Source: Thioalkalivibrio sp. ALE31
GTDB taxonomy: Bacteria; Pseudomonadota; Gammaproteobacteria; Ectothiorhodospirales; Ectothiorhodospiraceae
Length of the DNA: 64,000 nt
Assembly (NCBI RefSeq): GCF_000377405.1
Contig: NZ_KB905020.1
Coordinates: 186,001 to 250,000, forward strand
Reading direction: 5' to 3'
A program made the translations under genes and the position numbers. Each line of letters opens with the position of its first letter. Position 1 is the stretch's first letter. The notes under the pieces were generated by a model, which was given only the letters and a program-made list of their open reading frames with translations, was not told the DNA's origin and did not search any database. Below, in pieces: positions 12,356-20,966 of this stretch.

Positions 12356-12673
12356 ATGGACGAGCGGCGGCGACAGAAGATTCGCAACACCGTGGCGTTT
12401 GTCGCGCTGATCCTGATCTCGTCCGCGGTCGGTATTCTTGTTGTTCTGAACGAAGCCCTGGTGACACTGGTGTTGCCGGGTCTCGAGATCGAGGCCCCCC
12501 TGGTGGTGTTCCTCGGGTTGGCCGCCTTGTTTGGAGTGATCCTGGCCTCGCTGGTGCTCTGGCTGCGCCTGCGCCGGCTGCGGCAGAAGATCGCCGACCT
12601 GCGCGAGCAGAACCATGCCCTCAAGGTCGAGGTCGAGCAGCTGCGTACCGCACCCATGCGGGATTTCTACTAG
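12356..12673 (+). CDS. lapA: LapA-domain inner-membrane protein
   Basis: A 105-aa protein with two hydrophobic segments (about 13-31 and 48-71) and a basic, coiled-coil C-terminus (about 72-98). This is the architecture and length of LapA (YciS, DUF1049). In E. coli LapA works with LapB in controlling lipopolysaccharide synthesis at the inner membrane. The direct neighbour lapB supports the assignment. It begins seven bases after the ihfB stop. Confidence 0.85.
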   Translation: MDERRRQKIRNTVAFVALILISSAVGILVVLNEALVTLVLPGLEIEAPLVVFLGLAALFGVILASLVLWLRLRRLRQKIADLREQNHALKVEVEQLRTAPMRDFY

Positions 12674-12689
12674 CCGCATCGCCATGCGG
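12674..12689 (+). other. Short hairpin between lapA and lapB
   Basis: CCGCAT-CGCC-ATGCGG forms a perfect six-pair stem directly after the lapA stop and is followed by TCTTCC, about 50 bases before lapB. It may be a weak terminator or a processing or stability element setting the LapA:LapB ratio. The sequence gives no more than that. Confidence 0.35.
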
Positions 12690-12739
12690 TCTTCCATACC
12701 TTTTGTTTCGCTGTCCGTACCCGGGGAGCGTACTCGCCG

Positions 12740-13972
12740 ATGATCAATGACTGGTTCTGGTTGCTGCTCCCGCTCGCCGCGGCAAGTGGTTGGTGGCTGG
12801 CACGCTATGGCGTGCCGGAAGACCAGGAAGAGCGCGAGCCGTCACTGGATCGTTACCTCGAGGGCGTACGCCACCTGCTGGATGATCGCACCGATGATGC
12901 GCTGCAGGCCTTCATCGAGATGGTGGAGGTCGATCACGAGACTTTCGAGACGCATGTAATCCTCGGGCGGCTGTTCCGGCGCCGGGGCGAGGTGGATCGC
13001 GCCATTCGCATCCACCAGAACCTGGTGGCGCGCCCGACGCTGCCGGCGGCCCAGCGGGCCCAGGCCCTTTGCGAGCTCGGCGAGGACTTCCTGCTGGCGG
13101 GAGTGCTGGACCGGGCCGAGGCCGTCTTTCGCGAACTCGCGGACTCGCCGCACCAGGCCGTGCCGGCCCTGGAGGGCCTGCGCCAGGTCTACGAAACCCA
13201 GCGGGAATGGGAGCGGGCGATCGAGGTGGGCGACCGGCTGAAGGCGCATGGGGTCGCCCATGAACAGCTGCGGATCGCCCACTACCACTGCGAACTGGCG
13301 CGGATCGCGCTGGACCAGGACGACCACGAGGAGGCGAGGGCGCGCGCGAAACAGGCCGAGGAACTGGTTCCCGGTCTGTCGCGGGCTCTGCTGATCCAGT
13401 CGGAGATTGCGGCGCGCGCCGGCGAGATCCGCGAGGCGATCCGGTTCGGGCGGGATGCCGTGGCGCGCACCCCGCAACTGGCGCCTCTCCTGGTGCCCCG
13501 GATCGAGCGCCTGCATCAGGAACTGCCCGGCGAGAACCGTCTGGGGCAGCTGGAGGAACTCCTGGACGACCTGGCCCGAAGTCGCGGGATCACCATGGCG
13601 CGGATTGCCCTGATGCGGCTGTACCGGCGCACGGGACGGCTGGACGCCGCGCTTTCCGAACTGGGGCAGATCCTGGCGCAACGCCCGGTCCCGACCTCGG
13701 GCCTGCTGGAGGCGGTTCGCTGGATGAAGATCCTGCCGGCGGTGCAGCAATACAGCACGGAATTCTCGGCGTTCGAGAAGGCCCTGGCCGACCAGCTTGG
13801 CAGCCAACACTTGTACCAATGCGGGAACTGCGGCTACCAGGGACGGGCGCATGTATGGCAGTGCCCGAGCTGCCGGCGCTGGGATACCCTGCGCGGGCTT
13901 GATTTCGATATCGACCAGACGACGGAAGCCGCCGAGGAGGCGTTGATCCGCGAAGGGAGCCACCACCCATGA
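12740..13972 (+). CDS. lapB: Lipopolysaccharide assembly protein LapB
   Basis: A 410-aa protein (YciM) with one N-terminal membrane anchor (about 5-22), a long array of TPR helices through most of its length and a C-terminal rubredoxin-type metal site with two CxxC pairs (CGNC and CPSC). In E. coli LapB recruits FtsH to degrade LpxC and so sets lipopolysaccharide output. All the required parts are visible, so it should be functional. GGGGAG lies 11 bases before the ATG. Its stop overlaps the pyrF start, as in other gammaproteobacteria. Confidence 0.94.
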   Translation: MINDWFWLLLPLAAASGWWLARYGVPEDQEEREPSLDRYLEGVRHLLDDRTDDALQAFIEMVEVDHETFETHVILGRLFRRRGEVDRAIRIHQNLVARPTLPAAQRAQALCELGEDFLLAGVLDRAEAVFRELADSPHQAVPALEGLRQVYETQREWERAIEVGDRLKAHGVAHEQLRIAHYHCELARIALDQDDHEEARARAKQAEELVPGLSRALLIQSEIAARAGEIREAIRFGRDAVARTPQLAPLLVPRIERLHQELPGENRLGQLEELLDDLARSRGITMARIALMRLYRRTGRLDAALSELGQILAQRPVPTSGLLEAVRWMKILPAVQQYSTEFSAFEKALADQLGSQHLYQCGNCGYQGRAHVWQCPSCRRWDTLRGLDFDIDQTTEAAEEALIREGSHHP

Positions 13973-14712
13973 GCCGACCCACGACAGTGACCCCGGAACC
14001 CGCCACGCGCCTGATCGTCGCCCTCGACTTTGCAGAGGCCGATGCGGCGCTGGCATTCGCCCGACAACTCGACCCGGCGCAGTGCGCCCTGAAGGTCGGC
14101 TTCGAACTGTTCGTGGTCGCCGGTCCGGCGCTGCTGCAAAGGCTCCACGACCTCGGCTTTCGGGTGTTTCTGGACCTGAAGTTTCACGACATCCCGAATA
14201 CCGTGGCGGCTGCCTGCCGGGCCGCGGCGCGTACCGGCGTGTGGCTGATCAACGTACATGCCAGCGGCGGCCTGGAGATGATGCGGGCCGCACACGAAGC
14301 GGTACGCGAAACCAACGACACCACGGCGCTGCTGGCCGTCACGGTGCTGACCTCCAGCGACGCCGGCACCCTGCGTGAGATCGGCGTGAGTCGCGAGCCG
14401 GCCGATCAGGTGGGCTTGCTGGGGGAACTGGCGATACACAAGGCGGGGCTGGAGGGCCTGGTGTGCTCGGCGCAGGAGGCCGCCATGCTGCGGCGCCGGC
14501 TGGGCGAGCGGCCACTCCTGGTAACACCGGGGATCCGGCTGGAAGACACGGGAGGCGATGACCAGAAGCGTGTCATGACCCCCGAGCGGGCCCTGGAGGC
14601 GGGCGCCAGCGCGATCGTGGTCGGCCGGCCGATCACCCGCGCCCCCGACCCGGCCGCGGCGATGGAGGCCTTCGTCACAAGCCTGAACATGCCGAATGAC
14701 GCCGTGGAATGA
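13969..14712 (+). CDS. pyrF: Orotidine 5'-phosphate decarboxylase
   Basis: A 247-aa TIM-barrel enzyme catalysing the last step of UMP synthesis. The catalytic DxKxxD is at 69-74 (DLKFHD), and the phosphate-binding VTPGIR and GRPIT segments are near the C-terminus. It overlaps lapB by four bases (ATGA) with AAGGGAG upstream. It is the last gene of the co-directional series that starts at gyrA. Confidence 0.97.
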   Translation: MSRPTTVTPEPATRLIVALDFAEADAALAFARQLDPAQCALKVGFELFVVAGPALLQRLHDLGFRVFLDLKFHDIPNTVAAACRAAARTGVWLINVHASGGLEMMRAAHEAVRETNDTTALLAVTVLTSSDAGTLREIGVSREPADQVGLLGELAIHKAGLEGLVCSAQEAAMLRRRLGERPLLVTPGIRLEDTGGDDQKRVMTPERALEAGASAIVVGRPITRAPDPAAAMEAFVTSLNMPNDAVE

Positions 14713-14791
14713 GGGGGTTTTCCGGCGGGGCTGTTCTCGCTAGGATGCCCGGGTAGTCTCGGGTTGAAGGTTGGAATCCGGGTCTACCACG

Positions 14792-14809
14792 CGGTGCACG
14801 GATGCACCG
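14792..14809 (+). other. Leader hairpin of the HhH gene
   Basis: CGGTGCA-CGGA-TGCACCG forms a perfect seven-pair stem with a tetraloop, 29 bases before the next gene. No T-tract follows. It may stabilise the mRNA or affect its translation. Confidence 0.35.
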
Positions 14810-14838
14810 ATCGTTCAACGAAGATAAGGAGCGTTTTC

Positions 14839-15120
14839 ATGAACAAGCTGTTCCAATGCGCGAAGTGCTGGGCCCTGGCGGGCCTCTGTGTCCTGCCACT
14901 GGTCATGGTGACCGCATCGGGTGGCCAGCCGGTCAACCTGAACGGGGCATCGGCCGACGAGCTGGCCGCACTGGAGAACGTGGGACCGGTCAAGGCGCAA
15001 GCCATTGTGGAGCACCGCGAGGCACACGGTGACTTCGCCTCGGTCCAGGCCCTGACCGAGGTGTCCGGGATTGGCGAGCGCACCGTGGAGATGAACCTCG
15101 AGCGCATCGTCGTCGAGTAG
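14839..15120 (+). CDS. Secreted ComEA-like helix-hairpin-helix protein
   Basis: A 93-aa protein with an N-terminal signal peptide (about 1-33, charged start then a hydrophobic stretch ending near TASG) followed by one ComEA-type double helix-hairpin-helix domain (about 37-93: NLNGASADELAALENVGP and VSGIGERTVE). ComEA proteins bind incoming DNA in the periplasm during natural transformation. Short stand-alone versions without the membrane anchor are common in gammaproteobacteria, so a DNA-binding periplasmic role is likely but competence itself is unproven. AAGGAG at 14826-14831 sits eight bases before the ATG. No other competence gene is next to it. Confidence 0.85.
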   Translation: MNKLFQCAKCWALAGLCVLPLVMVTASGGQPVNLNGASADELAALENVGPVKAQAIVEHREAHGDFASVQALTEVSGIGERTVEMNLERIVVE

Positions 15121-15128
15121 CGAGACGG

Positions 15129-15148
15129 GTGGCGGCATGGGCCGCCAC
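15129..15148 (+). terminator. Stem-loop after the HhH gene
   Basis: GTGGCGGC-ATGG-GCCGCCAC is a perfect eight-pair hairpin starting nine bases after the stop codon. It lacks a T-tract, so termination would be weak or Rho-assisted. Confidence 0.45.
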
Positions 15149-15225
15149 TCACTACCGGCCCCCGGTCGACGGGTCCGAAAGGATGCGTTGGCCGGGGGTT
15201 TGCTGTGAAGTCACCAGGAGAAGGA

Positions 15226-16113
15226 ATGAGCCAGAATCACGCCCCGATTCGTACCGCCGTGTTCCCGGTTGCCGGGATGGGTACGCGCTTTCTGCCGGCG
15301 ACCAAGGCAAACCCGAAAGAGATGCTTCCGGTCGTGGACAAGCCGTTGATCCAGTACGCGGCGGAGGAGGCCGTTGCCGCCGGCATCGAGACCCTGGTGT
15401 TCGTGACCGGGCGAAACAAGCGATCCATTCCGGATCACTTCGACAAGGCCTACGAACTCGAACACGAGCTGGAAGAGCGGGGCAAGACCGAACTGCTCGA
15501 GCAGGTTCGGAACATCGTTCCCCCCAATGTGACCTGCGTCTATGTGCGTCAGTCCGACGCACTCGGTCTCGGACATGCGGTGGCCTGCGCGCATCCGATC
15601 GTCCGCAACGAACCCTTCGCGGTAATCCTGGCCGATGACCTGATCGAATCGGCCAACGGCGGGGCGACGCGGCAGATGGTCGAGCAGTACGCCGAGCACG
15701 GCTGCAGCGTGCTGGGGGTGGAGGAGGTGCCGCCCGATCGCACCCACCAGTACGGCATCATCGACCCGGTGCAGACCGGCCCGCGCAGCTGGGACGTCAA
15801 GGGCATCGTGGAAAAGCCCGACCCCGACCATGCGCCATCCAGTGTCGCGGTGGTCGGGCGCTATGTCCTGACCCCGAAGATCTTCGAAATGCTGGCAACC
15901 CAGAAGCCGGGGGCGGGCGGCGAGATCCAGCTGACGGACGCGATCGCACGCCTGCTCGAACTGGAACGGGTGACGGCCTTCAACTTCGAGGGGCGTCGCT
16001 TCGACTGTGGGTCGAAGCTGGGTTACCTGGAGGCGACGGTGGAGTTTGCACTCAACCATCCGGAACTGAAGGACGACTTCGCCGCATACCTCCGGGCCCG
16101 CTCGGCGGGCTGA
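15226..16113 (+). CDS. galU: UTP-glucose-1-phosphate uridylyltransferase
   Basis: A 295-aa nucleotidyltransferase making UDP-glucose for exopolysaccharide, lipopolysaccharide and osmolyte synthesis. The signature [19 protein letters not shown] and the DKPLIQYA segment are at the N-terminus, and the length fits GalU. The ATG at 15226 is five bases after AGGAG (15216-15220); an in-frame GTG at 15205 lacks such a site. It converges with the rhomboid gene, with 24 bases between their stops and no obvious terminator. Confidence 0.96.
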   Translation: MSQNHAPIRTAVFPVAGMGTRFLPATKANPKEMLPVVDKPLIQYAAEEAVAAGIETLVFVTGRNKRSIPDHFDKAYELEHELEERGKTELLEQVRNIVPPNVTCVYVRQSDALGLGHAVACAHPIVRNEPFAVILADDLIESANGGATRQMVEQYAEHGCSVLGVEEVPPDRTHQYGIIDPVQTGPRSWDVKGIVEKPDPDHAPSSVAVVGRYVLTPKIFEMLATQKPGAGGEIQLTDAIARLLELERVTAFNFEGRRFDCGSKLGYLEATVEFALNHPELKDDFAAYLRARSAG

Positions 16114-16137
16114 TCGAGTCCGTCACAACCCGGGCCG

Positions 16138-16824
16138 CTACCACCAGAAACGGCGCTGGCGCGGCCGGATGGGCAGGCGGCCGCGCCAGTACTGGATCAG
16201 CAAGAAGCCGAAGGCCATGCCGCCCAGGTGGGCGAAGTGGGCGATGCCGGCGAGGGTGCCCGAGATTCCCAGGTACAGTTCCAGCGCCCCGTAGCCGATG
16301 ACGAAATACTTCGCCTTGATCGGAATCGGCAGGAAGATCAGGAACAGGCGCTGGTTGGGGAACATCATCCCGAACGCCAGCAGAACCCCGAATACGCCCC
16401 CCGACGCGCCGATGGTCGGATAGATCATGTCGCCGTTGCCGTAGGCGGTCACGAACAGCTGCACCAGCCCGGCCCCGATCACGCAGACCAGGAAATACAC
16501 GGCGAAGGTGCGCGAGCCCCAGGCATTCTCGATCTGCACGCCCAGCATCCACACGGCAAACAGGTTCACGAACAGGTGAATCGGGCCGCCGTGCAGGAAG
16601 CCGTAGGTCACCAGCTGCCATAACTGGAAGTCCGGAACCCGCATCCAAGTGCCGTCCTGGTGGATAGTGGCCGGGGTGCCGACGGGCCAGAGCCCGAAAT
16701 GGTTGACGAGCCAGTCGCCCAGCCAGGGCATCGCGAGAAACAGAGCGACGTTGGTGATCAGCAGGAAGCCGATCACCGGCGGCAGCATGCTGAAATCGGG
16801 GTGCCGCGGATCCGGATGCGTCAT
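16138..16824 (-). CDS. Rhomboid-family intramembrane serine protease
   Basis: A 228-aa membrane protein with about six transmembrane helices. The catalytic serine is Ser141 in GASGG and the catalytic histidine is His199 in AHLGG. The conserved His78, His83 and Asn87 of the HGG-x2-H-x3-N motif are present, so the dyad is complete and activity is expected. Substrates cannot be inferred. The gene is 15 bases downstream of the ilvD stop, in the same direction. It belongs to the short bacterial group without an N-terminal GlpG cytoplasmic domain. Confidence 0.92.
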   Translation of the reverse strand: MTHPDPRHPDFSMLPPVIGFLLITNVALFLAMPWLGDWLVNHFGLWPVGTPATIHQDGTWMRVPDFQLWQLVTYGFLHGGPIHLFVNLFAVWMLGVQIENAWGSRTFAVYFLVCVIGAGLVQLFVTAYGNGDMIYPTIGASGGVFGVLLAFGMMFPNQRLFLIFLPIPIKAKYFVIGYGALELYLGISGTLAGIAHFAHLGGMAFGFLLIQYWRGRLPIRPRQRRFWW

Positions 16825-16839
16825 GGGCGCGGGCGGGCG

Positions 16840-18531
16840 TCAGGTGCCGCTGAAGTCGTCGGTCACGGCGCCTCGGCTCGCCGAACCCACCAGCCGGGCA
16901 TACTTGCCCAGCACCCCGCGATCAAAGCGCGGGGCGGGGGTCGTCCAGCGGGCGCGCCGACGCTCCAGCTCGGTGTCATCGACCTGCAGGGCCAGGCGGT
17001 TCTCGCTGGCATCAATCTCGATGACGTCGCCGTCCTGGACCAGCGCGATCGTGCCGCCGACGGCGGCCTCCGGCGCGACATGGCCAACCACCATCCCGTA
17101 GGTGCCGCCGGAGAAGCGACCATCGGTAATCAGGCCGACCGCATCGCCCAGACCAGCCCCGATAATGGCTGCGGTGGGGGCCAGCATCTCGCGCATGCCG
17201 GGCCCGCCGCGCGGGCCCTCGTAGCGGATGACCAGGATATCCCCCGCCTGGATCCGTCCGGCCAGGATCGCGTCCAGGCATTCTTCCTCGGAATCAAAGC
17301 AGCGCGCGGGGCCCGAGATCGCGGTCCGCTTGAGACCAGTGATCTTGGCCACGGCGCCCTCGGCGGCCAGATTCCCCTTGAGGATGGCCAGGTGCCCGTG
17401 TGGATACAGCGGCCGGTCGAGGGGGCGAATGATGTCCTGGTCCTCCGGGGGAGTCGGAGGGATATCGCGCAGGGTCTCGGCCAGCGTCGCGCCGGTGATG
17501 GTCAGGCAGTCGCCGTGCAACCACCCGGCATCCAGCAGCATCTTCATGACCTGGGGTGTCCCGCCCACTGCATGGAACTGGGTGGTGACATAGCGCCCGG
17601 AAGGCTTCAGGTCGCACAGGACCGGGACCTTGCGTCGAACCCGCTCGACATCGTCGATGTCCAGCGGCACCTCCGCCGCGTGCGCGATCGCCAGCAGATG
17701 GAGTACGGCATTGGTGGAACCGCCCAGCGCCATGACCACGGCGAGGGCATTCTCGAAGGCCTCGCGGGTCAGAATGTCGCGTGGCCGGCGGTTGGCGTGG
17801 ATTGCGTCCAGCAGGACCTCCGCCGAACGCGCCGCGGAATCGCCCTTTTCCGGGTCCTCCGCCGCCTGGGTGGAGGACCCGGGCAGGCTCATCCCCATGG
17901 CCTCGAAGGCGCTGGACATGGTGTTGGCGGTAAACATGCCGCCACAGGAACCGGCGCCGGGGCAGGCGTTCTTCTCCACGCCCAGCAGATCCTCGTCGGA
18001 CAGCTTGCCAGCCCCATGCTGTCCCACGGCCTCGAAGGCGCTGACAATGGTCAGGTCCTGGTTCTTGTAGTGCCCCGGCTTGATCGTGCCGCCGTAGACG
18101 AAGATCCCGGGCACATTGAGCCGGGCCAGCGCGATCATCGCTCCGGGCATGTTCTTGTCGCAGCCACCGGTGGCCAGGATGCCGTCCAGGCTCTGGCCAT
18201 TGACGACGGTCTCGATGGCGTCCGCGATGACCTCGCGCGAGACCAGGGAGTACTTCATCCCGGGGGTGCCCATCGAGATGCCGTCGGAGATGGTGATCGT
18301 GCCGAAGGTCTGGGGCATGCCCCCGGCCTGACGCACCGCCTGCTCGGCGCGGGCGGCGAGGGCGCCGATCCCCATATTGCAGGGGGTGATGGTGCTGTGG
18401 GCGTTGGCGATCCCCACGATCGGGCGCCGGAAATCGTCATCTCCGAAACCGACCGCGCGCAGCATCGCGCGATTCGGCGTCCGGCGGGGGCCTTCGGTGA
18501 CGACGCGACTGCGCCGGTTGTCCTGTGCCAT
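16840..18531 (-). CDS. ilvD: Dihydroxy-acid dehydratase
   Basis: A 563-aa iron-sulfur dehydratase for valine, isoleucine and pantothenate precursors. The cluster-ligand cysteines are all visible: Cys51 (TPCN), Cys124 (GGCDKN) and Cys196 (GSCGGMF). This three-cysteine pattern is typical of the [2Fe-2S] type, which is more oxygen-tolerant than the E. coli [4Fe-4S] enzyme. The ATG at 18531 is preceded by an AGGGA site. An upstream in-frame extension lacks conservation. hspQ lies 56 bases upstream in the same direction. No other ilv gene is in the window. Confidence 0.95.
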   Translation of the reverse strand: MAQDNRRSRVVTEGPRRTPNRAMLRAVGFGDDDFRRPIVGIANAHSTITPCNMGIGALAARAEQAVRQAGGMPQTFGTITISDGISMGTPGMKYSLVSREVIADAIETVVNGQSLDGILATGGCDKNMPGAMIALARLNVPGIFVYGGTIKPGHYKNQDLTIVSAFEAVGQHGAGKLSDEDLLGVEKNACPGAGSCGGMFTANTMSSAFEAMGMSLPGSSTQAAEDPEKGDSAARSAEVLLDAIHANRRPRDILTREAFENALAVVMALGGSTNAVLHLLAIAHAAEVPLDIDDVERVRRKVPVLCDLKPSGRYVTTQFHAVGGTPQVMKMLLDAGWLHGDCLTITGATLAETLRDIPPTPPEDQDIIRPLDRPLYPHGHLAILKGNLAAEGAVAKITGLKRTAISGPARCFDSEEECLDAILAGRIQAGDILVIRYEGPRGGPGMREMLAPTAAIIGAGLGDAVGLITDGRFSGGTYGMVVGHVAPEAAVGGTIALVQDGDVIEIDASENRLALQVDDTELERRRARWTTPAPRFDRGVLGKYARLVGSASRGAVTDDFSGT

Positions 18532-18587
18532 ATGCGTCCCTGTCGTATTGGGTTGAACGGGGTGGCCCCAAGAGGCGGCGGCCGCGA

Positions 18588-18908
18588 TCAATGGGCGCCG
18601 GGGTCCCCTTGGCGCGAATAGCGTCCATTCATGAACCGGTCAAAGAACTGCCCGAGGGCCGGATGCTCGATCTGCTCCCCGCGCGGATCCGGTTCCAGGT
18701 GGCGTTCGGCCACGTAGGTGCTGTGCGAATAGCCATCCACCAGTACGTGATACCACGGCTGATCCTTCGGCGGACGACTCCTGGCCACCGTCTCGTACCA
18801 TTCATCGGAACCGGCGTATACCGGGTCCACATCGACGATCACACCGCGGTAATCGAACTTGGTATGGTGAACCAGTTCACCGACGGTAAAGCGTGTGCGT
18901 GTGGTCAT
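18588..18908 (-). CDS. hspQ: Heat shock protein HspQ (hemimethylated-DNA-binding YccV family)
   Basis: A 106-aa protein with the YccV fold: the [16 protein letters not shown] start, [27 protein letters not shown] and [10 protein letters not shown] blocks are all present. In E. coli HspQ binds hemimethylated oriC DNA and is a specificity enhancer of Lon protease. The ATG at 18908 has an AGAGGGG site just upstream. The open frame extends further back but without family similarity. It is divergent from the NUDIX gene and sits ahead of ilvD. I saw no clear sigma-32 promoter. Confidence 0.9.
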   Translation of the reverse strand: MTTRTRFTVGELVHHTKFDYRGVIVDVDPVYAGSDEWYETVARSRPPKDQPWYHVLVDGYSHSTYVAERHLEPDPRGEQIEHPALGQFFDRFMNGRYSRQGDPGAH

Positions 18909-19031
18909 GATCCCCTCTGTACTGCGTCGGTGCGCCTTTTCTATTGTGGACCGCCACCGGCGTTGCATGTTCAGGGCACGCCGCGCCGGTTTACCTGTTT
19001 GCAGCTCCTGACACGCCCTCACGGAACCGCC

Positions 19032-19592
19032 ATGAATCGTAACCCGACCGGCCTGAGTCCACGTTTCCACAACGAAGTCCCGCAGGACGATGATCGCGAG
19101 CGCCGCGTCTGTGACCATTGTGGCTTCGTGGACTACGAGAACCCGCGAATCATCGTCGGGAGCGTGGCCATATGGGAGGATCGCGTCCTGCTATGTCGCC
19201 GGGCGATCGAGCCCCGCCGTGGTTACTGGACCCTGCCGGCCGGTTTCATGGAAAAGGGCGAGAGCCCGGGTGAGGGCGCCCGCCGCGAGGCCTGGGAGGA
19301 GGCCCGCGCGGAGCTGGAAGTCGATCAGTTGCTGGGGGTGTACAGCGTGCCGCACGTCGGGCATGTGCAGATGATCTACCGGGCGCGCCTGCTGAGCGAC
19401 ACGATCGCCCCCGGCCCGGAGTCCGAAGAGGTGAAGCTGTTCCCGTTCGACGCCTTGCCGCCGCTGGAGGAACGTGCGTTCCCGTCCGTAAGCTGGGCGC
19501 TGCGTCATTACCTGGAAACCCGCGAGCGGATCGACTTCGCCCCGCGCTCGGCGCCGTTGCCGGAGGCGGACGAAGCGGTGCCGGGGCTCTGA
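19032..19592 (+). CDS. NUDIX hydrolase with N-terminal zinc-ribbon-like motif
   Basis: A 186-aa NUDIX protein. An N-terminal CDHC knuckle and the DYENPRIIVG block are followed by the NUDIX box GFMEKGESPGEGARREAWEE (about 81-100), with all metal-binding glutamates present. Relatives are annotated as ADP-ribose or NADH pyrophosphatases, but the exact substrate cannot be read from the sequence. The ATG at 19032 fits where family similarity starts. Earlier in-frame starts would overlap hspQ and ilvD on the other strand. Confidence 0.88.
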   Translation: MNRNPTGLSPRFHNEVPQDDDRERRVCDHCGFVDYENPRIIVGSVAIWEDRVLLCRRAIEPRRGYWTLPAGFMEKGESPGEGARREAWEEARAELEVDQLLGVYSVPHVGHVQMIYRARLLSDTIAPGPESEEVKLFPFDALPPLEERAFPSVSWALRHYLETRERIDFAPRSAPLPEADEAVPGL

Positions 19593-19605
19593 ACCATTCT
19601 GGCGA

Positions 19606-20280
19606 CTATTGTGGCGCGTCGCGCTGGGGCCCGTAGTGGCGGAACTTCTCCAGCACCCGGTCCATCTCCGCGTCATCCAGCAGCGTGGGCCCGCCGATCT
19701 GCAGACTCAGGACATACTGGCGCGCCAGCAGCTCGACTTCCTCGGTGAGCCACAGGGCCCGCTCAAGGTCCGGTCCGGTGGCGATCATGCCGTGGTTGGC
19801 GAGTAGACAGGCAGTACGGTCCTCGAGGGCCTCAACCGCCAGGCGCGAAAGCGCCTCCGTACCGAAGGTCGCATACGGCGCGCAGCGAATGGAGTTCCCG
19901 CCCGCCGCCGCAATCATGTAGTGCAGGGCAGGGATGTCGCGTCCCTGGATGGCCACCACGCTGGCGTACACGGAGTGCACGTGGACAACCGCGCCCAGCT
20001 CCGGGCGGGCCTGCAGGATCGCGCGGTGGAAGTGCCACTCGCTGGAGGGCTTGCGCTGCGGGTTCCAGCGCCCGGCGGCATCCACGTACACCAGGTCCTC
20101 CGGACGCAGGGCCTCGTAGGGCACACCGGATGGCGTGATCAGCATGCCATCGCCCAGGCGCACACTGATGTTGCCCGACGTGCCCTGATTGAGGCCGCGG
20201 CGGTTGGTCTCCAGGCCGGCGCGGATGACGGCCTCGCGCAAGGCGGTCGCGTCGGCGGGTGGGAGGGTGTATTCGTGCAT
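19606..20280 (-). CDS. Class II aldolase/adducin-family protein
   Basis: A 224-aa zinc aldolase of the L-fuculose-phosphate aldolase group. The metal ligands His100, His102 and His163 (ANHG) and the acid/base Glu81 (SSEWHFH) are all present. Such enzymes cleave fuculose 1-phosphate or ribulose 1-phosphate, or 5-methylthioribulose 1-phosphate in the DHAP shunt. No fucose genes are nearby. An MTI phosphorylase is encoded further along (27694-28446), which makes the last option worth testing. It converges with the NUDIX gene and diverges from the cytochrome c' gene. Confidence 0.85.
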   Translation of the reverse strand: MHEYTLPPADATALREAVIRAGLETNRRGLNQGTSGNISVRLGDGMLITPSGVPYEALRPEDLVYVDAAGRWNPQRKPSSEWHFHRAILQARPELGAVVHVHSVYASVVAIQGRDIPALHYMIAAAGGNSIRCAPYATFGTEALSRLAVEALEDRTACLLANHGMIATGPDLERALWLTEEVELLARQYVLSLQIGGPTLLDDAEMDRVLEKFRHYGPQRDAPQ

Positions 20281-20448
20281 GTGGGTACCAGACGACTGGG
20301 TGCCGGGCGATTGTAACGGGCCTCCGGGAACCCCGCGCGCGGAGCAGGGTCAATGGGGCAGGTCTGGCGAGTTTTCGCGGGACCCTTCGCCCCGTGGCAA
20401 GGCGGCCGGCGGGTCGTCTACAGTTCTCGGGTAGCGTTCAGGCTTCGG

Positions 20449-20477
20449 CTCGCCCGCCACGGGCGAGATTCTTTTCG
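20449..20477 (+). promoter_or_regulatory. Terminator-like hairpin in the cytochrome c' leader
   Basis: CTCGCCCG-CCA-CGGGCGAG is a perfect eight-pair stem (20449-20467) followed by ATTCTTTTC. It ends just before the Shine-Dalgarno AGGGAGGA (20482-20489) of the cytochrome c' gene. It looks like an intrinsic terminator or attenuator, or else a 5' stabilising stem. Confidence 0.5.
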
Positions 20478-20495
20478 TTACAGGGAGGAAGCACC

Positions 20496-20963
20496 ATGAA
20501 GAATGCCGCACGTCTTGTCACCGCTTCGGCCGTGGCCGCCGCACTGACCCTCGGGTTGAGCGCTGGCAGCACCGTCCACGCCTTTGACGAACACGAGGCG
20601 ACGATCGACTACCGTCAGGGCGTGATGCGCGCGATCGGCGGGAACGTCGGGGCCATCGCCGCCGTGGTCGTGGATGGAGCCGATTTCGGGGACAACCTCG
20701 AGATGCACACCAGCCAGCTGGTGGCGCTCAGTCAGGATATCCCCAGCCTGTTCCCCGAGGGCAGCGACTTCCCGGATACCGATGCCAAGGAAGAGATCTG
20801 GGATGACTGGGAGCGCTTCGAGGAACTCTCCAACGACACCCGCGAGGCCGCCGAGGCGCTCCATGCCGCCGTGGAGGCGGGCAACGAAGACGAATACGCC
20901 ATTCGCTTCCGCAACCTCGGGCAGTCCTGTCAGGCCTGCCACGACGACTTCCGCCGCGACTGA
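20496..20963 (+). CDS. Cytochrome c' (class II c-type cytochrome)
   Basis: A 155-aa periplasmic cytochrome. The signal peptide ends near VHA-FDE (cleavage after residue 29). The mature part is a four-helix bundle with a single haem site CQACH at the C-terminus (Cys145, Cys148, His149), the layout of cytochrome c'. These proteins bind NO and CO at a five-coordinate haem and are often linked to nitrosative stress or respiration. A strong Shine-Dalgarno fixes the start at 20496. It is followed three bases later by a diheme cytochrome, so the two probably form an operon. Confidence 0.92.
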   Translation: MKNAARLVTASAVAAALTLGLSAGSTVHAFDEHEATIDYRQGVMRAIGGNVGAIAAVVVDGADFGDNLEMHTSQLVALSQDIPSLFPEGSDFPDTDAKEEIWDDWERFEELSNDTREAAEALHAAVEAGNEDEYAIRFRNLGQSCQACHDDFRRD

Positions 20964-20966
20964 TCG

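Noticed and set aside
16660-18621. A 653-codon open frame antisense to ilvD
   Set aside because: Same GC-driven artefact; ilvD has all its cluster cysteines and full length.
18909-19031. Heat-shock (sigma-32) promoter before hspQ
   Set aside because: No CTTGAA / CCCCAT pair with correct spacing was found.
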